From positions 178,163 to 242,162 of the forward strand of contig JABJJW010000011.1 in NCBI GenBank assembly GCA_018660685.1: DNA of 64,000 nucleotides, read 5' to 3'. Positions 61,963-64,000 of this stretch are shown here, piece after piece. How positions within the stretch are numbered: position 1 is the first letter of the stretch; each line of letters begins with the position of its first letter. The stretch comes from Flavobacteriales bacterium (lineage in GTDB: Bacteria > Bacteroidota > Bacteroidia > Flavobacteriales_G > Salibacteraceae). The notes beneath the pieces are model-generated. The model saw only the letters and a program-made list of their open reading frames with translations, was not told where the DNA came from and ran no database searches. The translations under genes and the position numbers were made by a program.

Positions 61963-63861
61963 ATGAATTACTTGTCCATTGATCGACTCAGTAAAGGATT
62001 CGGAGAGAGGACGCTCTTTGAAAACGTAAGCTTTGGTTTGGCCCAAGGGGATAAGGTCGCCTTCGTTGCCAACAATGGGACTGGGAAAAGCACCTTGTTG
62101 AAAATCCTTGCAGGAAAGGATATTCCAGATAGCGGCGAATTCAATTTTCGTGATGGAATCAGAGTTGCTTACCTCGAACAAGAACCCGTACTCGCCGGCA
62201 GTGAAGATCAGACTCTGGAGGCGTTTGTCAAGCAAGCCAGTGCTGACATTCTCGAAGTTATTCGGCAGTATGAAGAGGCTCTTGATATGAGTAGTAATGG
62301 TTCAGAAGAGTCATTAAAAGCATTAGAAAGAACTTCCGCCGCCATGGATTCGAGGGAAGCATGGGATTTTGATCGTCGTCTTGAAACGATGCTCGGACGT
62401 TTTGGAATACACGATCTCACTCAACGGGTGGATACATTAAGCGGTGGTCAGCGCAAGCGATTAGCGATTGCCCTAACAGTATTGGATACGCCAGACTTGC
62501 TAATCTTAGATGAGCCCACTAACCATCTGGATATCGACATGATTGAGTGGTTAGAACAGTTCTTGATGCAAGCAAACATCACCTTGCTTATGGTGACCCA
62601 CGACCGCTACTTCCTCGACCGTGTGTGCAATCAAATCCTGGAAATGCATAATGGTAAGATGTATCGCCACAATGGGAACTATGCCTATTTCCTAGAAAAA
62701 CGGTCGCAGCGTGAGGATGCTTTACAAATTGAAATTGACAAGGCCGGAAAGCTCATGAAAAAGGAGCTCGAATGGATGAGACGTCAACCGAAGGCTCGTA
62801 CCACAAAGAGCAAAGCGCGAATCGATGCTTTTGATGAGATTAAGACAAAGGCTAACAGTGGTAAGAAGCAAGGTGAACTCAAACTGGATGTGAAGATGTC
62901 CCGCATTGGAGGGAAAGTATTGGAGCTTAAGAAGGTCTACAAGAGCTATGATGATCTCGAGATATTGAAAGGATTCGACTACACCTTCAAGAAAGGAGAG
63001 CGAATTGGTGTTCTGGGGAAGAATGGAGTAGGGAAGAGCACCTTCCTCAACATCATCACCGGTAAGGAAAAAGCGGATTCTGGAAAAGTCAATCTCGGTG
63101 ATACGATTGTCTATGGATATTATACTCAGACAGGGCTGAAGTTGAAAGAGGATAAGCGGGTGATCGATGTGCTGAAGGATGTCGCGGAAGTAATTCAGCT
63201 TGCTGATGGTTCCAAACTAACCGCAAGCCAGTTTTTGCAATTTTTCCTATTTCCACCGGACATGCAATACAACTTCGTGTCGCAGTTGAGCGGAGGAGAG
63301 CGCCGGAGACTTCACCTTTTGACGGTATTGATCAAGAATCCGAACTTCTTGGTGCTGGATGAGCCGACAAATGATCTTGACTTGCTCACGCTGAATAAAC
63401 TCGAAGAGTTCCTTGACAATTTCTCGGGTTGTTTGATCATTGTTTCTCACGACCGCTATTTCATGGATAAGCTGGTCGATCATCTGTTCGTGTTTGAGGG
63501 AGAAGGAAAAGTGAGAGACTTCTGGGGGCCGTATTCCGAATGGAAGGCCCAAAAAGAGGAAGATGAAGCTGCTGAGAAGAAGAATAAAGTTGCCAAAGTG
63601 GAAAAGAAACGCGTAGAACAAAAAGTCCAATCGTCTTCATCCGATAAAGCCAAACTTGGGTTTAAGGAGAAGTATGAATTAGAGCAATTAGACAAAGAAG
63701 TTCCACTTCTTGAAGAGCAAGTCGCATCCCTGCAAGCCAAGCTTGGCGAATCTTCATTGCCTTATGAGGAAATCCAAGATGCCAGCGAGAAGCTCGGCTT
63801 ACTGACAGGTGAACTGGAGGAAAAGATGTATCGCTGGATGGTGCTGGACGAAAGGCGATGA
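61963..63861 (+). CDS. ABC-F family ATPase (Uup-like)
   Basis: A 632-residue soluble protein with two ABC ATPase domains: Walker A AFVANNGTGKSTLLK and GVLGKNGVGKSTFLNII, signatures LSGGQRKRLAIA and LSGGERRRLHLL, Walker B LLILDEPTNHLD and FLVLDEPTNDLD. There is no membrane part. The linker between them and a C-terminal coiled coil (YELEQLDKEVPLLEEQVASL) match the Uup subgroup, which acts on ribosomes or DNA (transposon excision, translation). The start ATG 61963 is 31 bases from the divergent lipoprotein gene. Confidence 0.94.
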   Translation: MNYLSIDRLSKGFGERTLFENVSFGLAQGDKVAFVANNGTGKSTLLKILAGKDIPDSGEFNFRDGIRVAYLEQEPVLAGSEDQTLEAFVKQASADILEVIRQYEEALDMSSNGSEESLKALERTSAAMDSREAWDFDRRLETMLGRFGIHDLTQRVDTLSGGQRKRLAIALTVLDTPDLLILDEPTNHLDIDMIEWLEQFLMQANITLLMVTHDRYFLDRVCNQILEMHNGKMYRHNGNYAYFLEKRSQREDALQIEIDKAGKLMKKELEWMRRQPKARTTKSKARIDAFDEIKTKANSGKKQGELKLDVKMSRIGGKVLELKKVYKSYDDLEILKGFDYTFKKGERIGVLGKNGVGKSTFLNIITGKEKADSGKVNLGDTIVYGYYTQTGLKLKEDKRVIDVLKDVAEVIQLADGSKLTASQFLQFFLFPPDMQYNFVSQLSGGERRRLHLLTVLIKNPNFLVLDEPTNDLDLLTLNKLEEFLDNFSGCLIIVSHDRYFMDKLVDHLFVFEGEGKVRDFWGPYSEWKAQKEEDEAAEKKNKVAKVEKKRVEQKVQSSSSDKAKLGFKEKYELEQLDKEVPLLEEQVASLQAKLGESSLPYEEIQDASEKLGLLTGELEEKMYRWMVLDERR

Positions 63862-63876
63862 TCAGTCTGGTATTAA

Positions 63877-63908
63877 TTGACTTTCAAAAACGAATATTTT
63901 TACATTTG
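63877..63908 (+). promoter_or_regulatory. tRNA-Leu promoter (TTG-N21-TACATTTG)
   Basis: TTG (63877-63879), 21-base spacer, TACATTTG(C) at 63901-63908, nine bases before the tRNA. It is a clear consensus Bacteroidota promoter, starting 15 bases after the ABC-F stop. Confidence 0.75.
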
Positions 63909-63917
63909 CCGCCCCAA

Positions 63918-64000
63918 GCCCAGGTGGTGAAATTGGTAGACACGCACGCTTGAGGGGCGTGTGTCGCAAGACATGCTGGTTCGAGTCCAGTCCTGGGCAC
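63918..64000 (+). tRNA. tRNA-Leu (anticodon GAG), 3' end cut by window
   Basis: A type II tRNA with a 7-bp acceptor stem (GCCCAGG / CCTGGGC), D-arm with GGTAGAC, anticodon stem CACGC/GCGTG around TTGAGGG (anticodon GAG, reading CUU/CUC), a long variable arm TGTC-GCAA-GACA, and a T-arm with TTCGAGT. The window ends at the first base of the CCA tail, so CCA appears to be encoded. Confidence 0.95.

Overview
This window reads as chromosomal DNA of a Flavobacteriales bacterium (phylum Bacteroidota), probably a marine Cryomorphaceae/Schleiferiaceae-type organism; the genus cannot be told from sequence alone. The grounds are the flavobacterial form of the DnaK phosphate motif ([10 protein letters not shown]), repeated promoters of the TTG-N16-21-TAnnTTTG(C) type with no purine-rich Shine-Dalgarno pattern, a secreted esterase with a type IX secretion sorting tail, many lipoproteins, and Bacteroidota-typical families (DUF4249-like, DUF4105, propeller/Y_Y_Y sensors, SpoIIE-type phosphatases, and a DNA polymerase III alpha subunit fused to an exonuclease). 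Coding density is very high, intergenic gaps are short, and no insertion sequence, prophage, CRISPR array or rRNA operon is visible.

Layout. 0-9 kb: the 3' end of priA, a pseudouridine synthase, panB, a surface lipoprotein, dnaK, an RND-family exporter, a small lipoprotein and a TM2 protein, with clear terminators. 9-14 kb: envelope genes, including a tightly packed LolA-like / YidD-like / two paralogous TPR-membrane genes operon, then PEGA-SHOCT and holin-like proteins. 14-25 kb: N-formylglutamate amidohydrolase family, a TMTC-like TPR membrane protein, xerD, aroQ, a DUF58 protein, an MFS transporter, trxA and the large dnaE. 25-37 kb: a SulP transporter, a T9SS-exported esterase, then a minus-strand cell-surface sugar block (cytidylyltransferase, CDP-glucose 4,6-dehydratase, RmlC-like epimerase, RmlD-like reductase, RfbH-like 3-dehydrase, GT2 glycosyltransferase) that matches a CDP-3,6-dideoxyhexose (ascarylose-like) pathway lacking only the E3 reductase. 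Two envelope genes (DUF4105 and a membrane lipoprotein) sit inside it. 37-44 kb: shikimate kinase, a phosphoribosyltransferase, a coupled three-gene sensor operon, a TPMT-type methyltransferase and ribBA. 44-58 kb: a SMUG2-like glycosylase, a prolyl oligopeptidase, a LytTR regulator, rplS-trmD, small unknown proteins and three damaged genes (a truncated GCS2-family gene, a frameshifted response regulator, and a SpoIIE phosphatase that has lost its sensor). 58-64 kb: a LysM/zinc-ribbon plus coiled-coil pair, a second thioredoxin, a hydrolase, a lipid A-type acyltransferase, a lipoprotein, an ABC-F ATPase and a tRNA-Leu(GAG) ending at the window edge.

Most genes are housekeeping or envelope functions. 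The less ordinary parts are the CDP-sugar block, the YidD/TPR-membrane operon with its overlapping reading frames, the coupled sensor operon with a degenerate phosphatase output domain, and the cluster of decaying signalling and metabolic genes between 45.5 and 57 kb. No single wholly new system is proven here. Functions of several conserved unknowns are left open.
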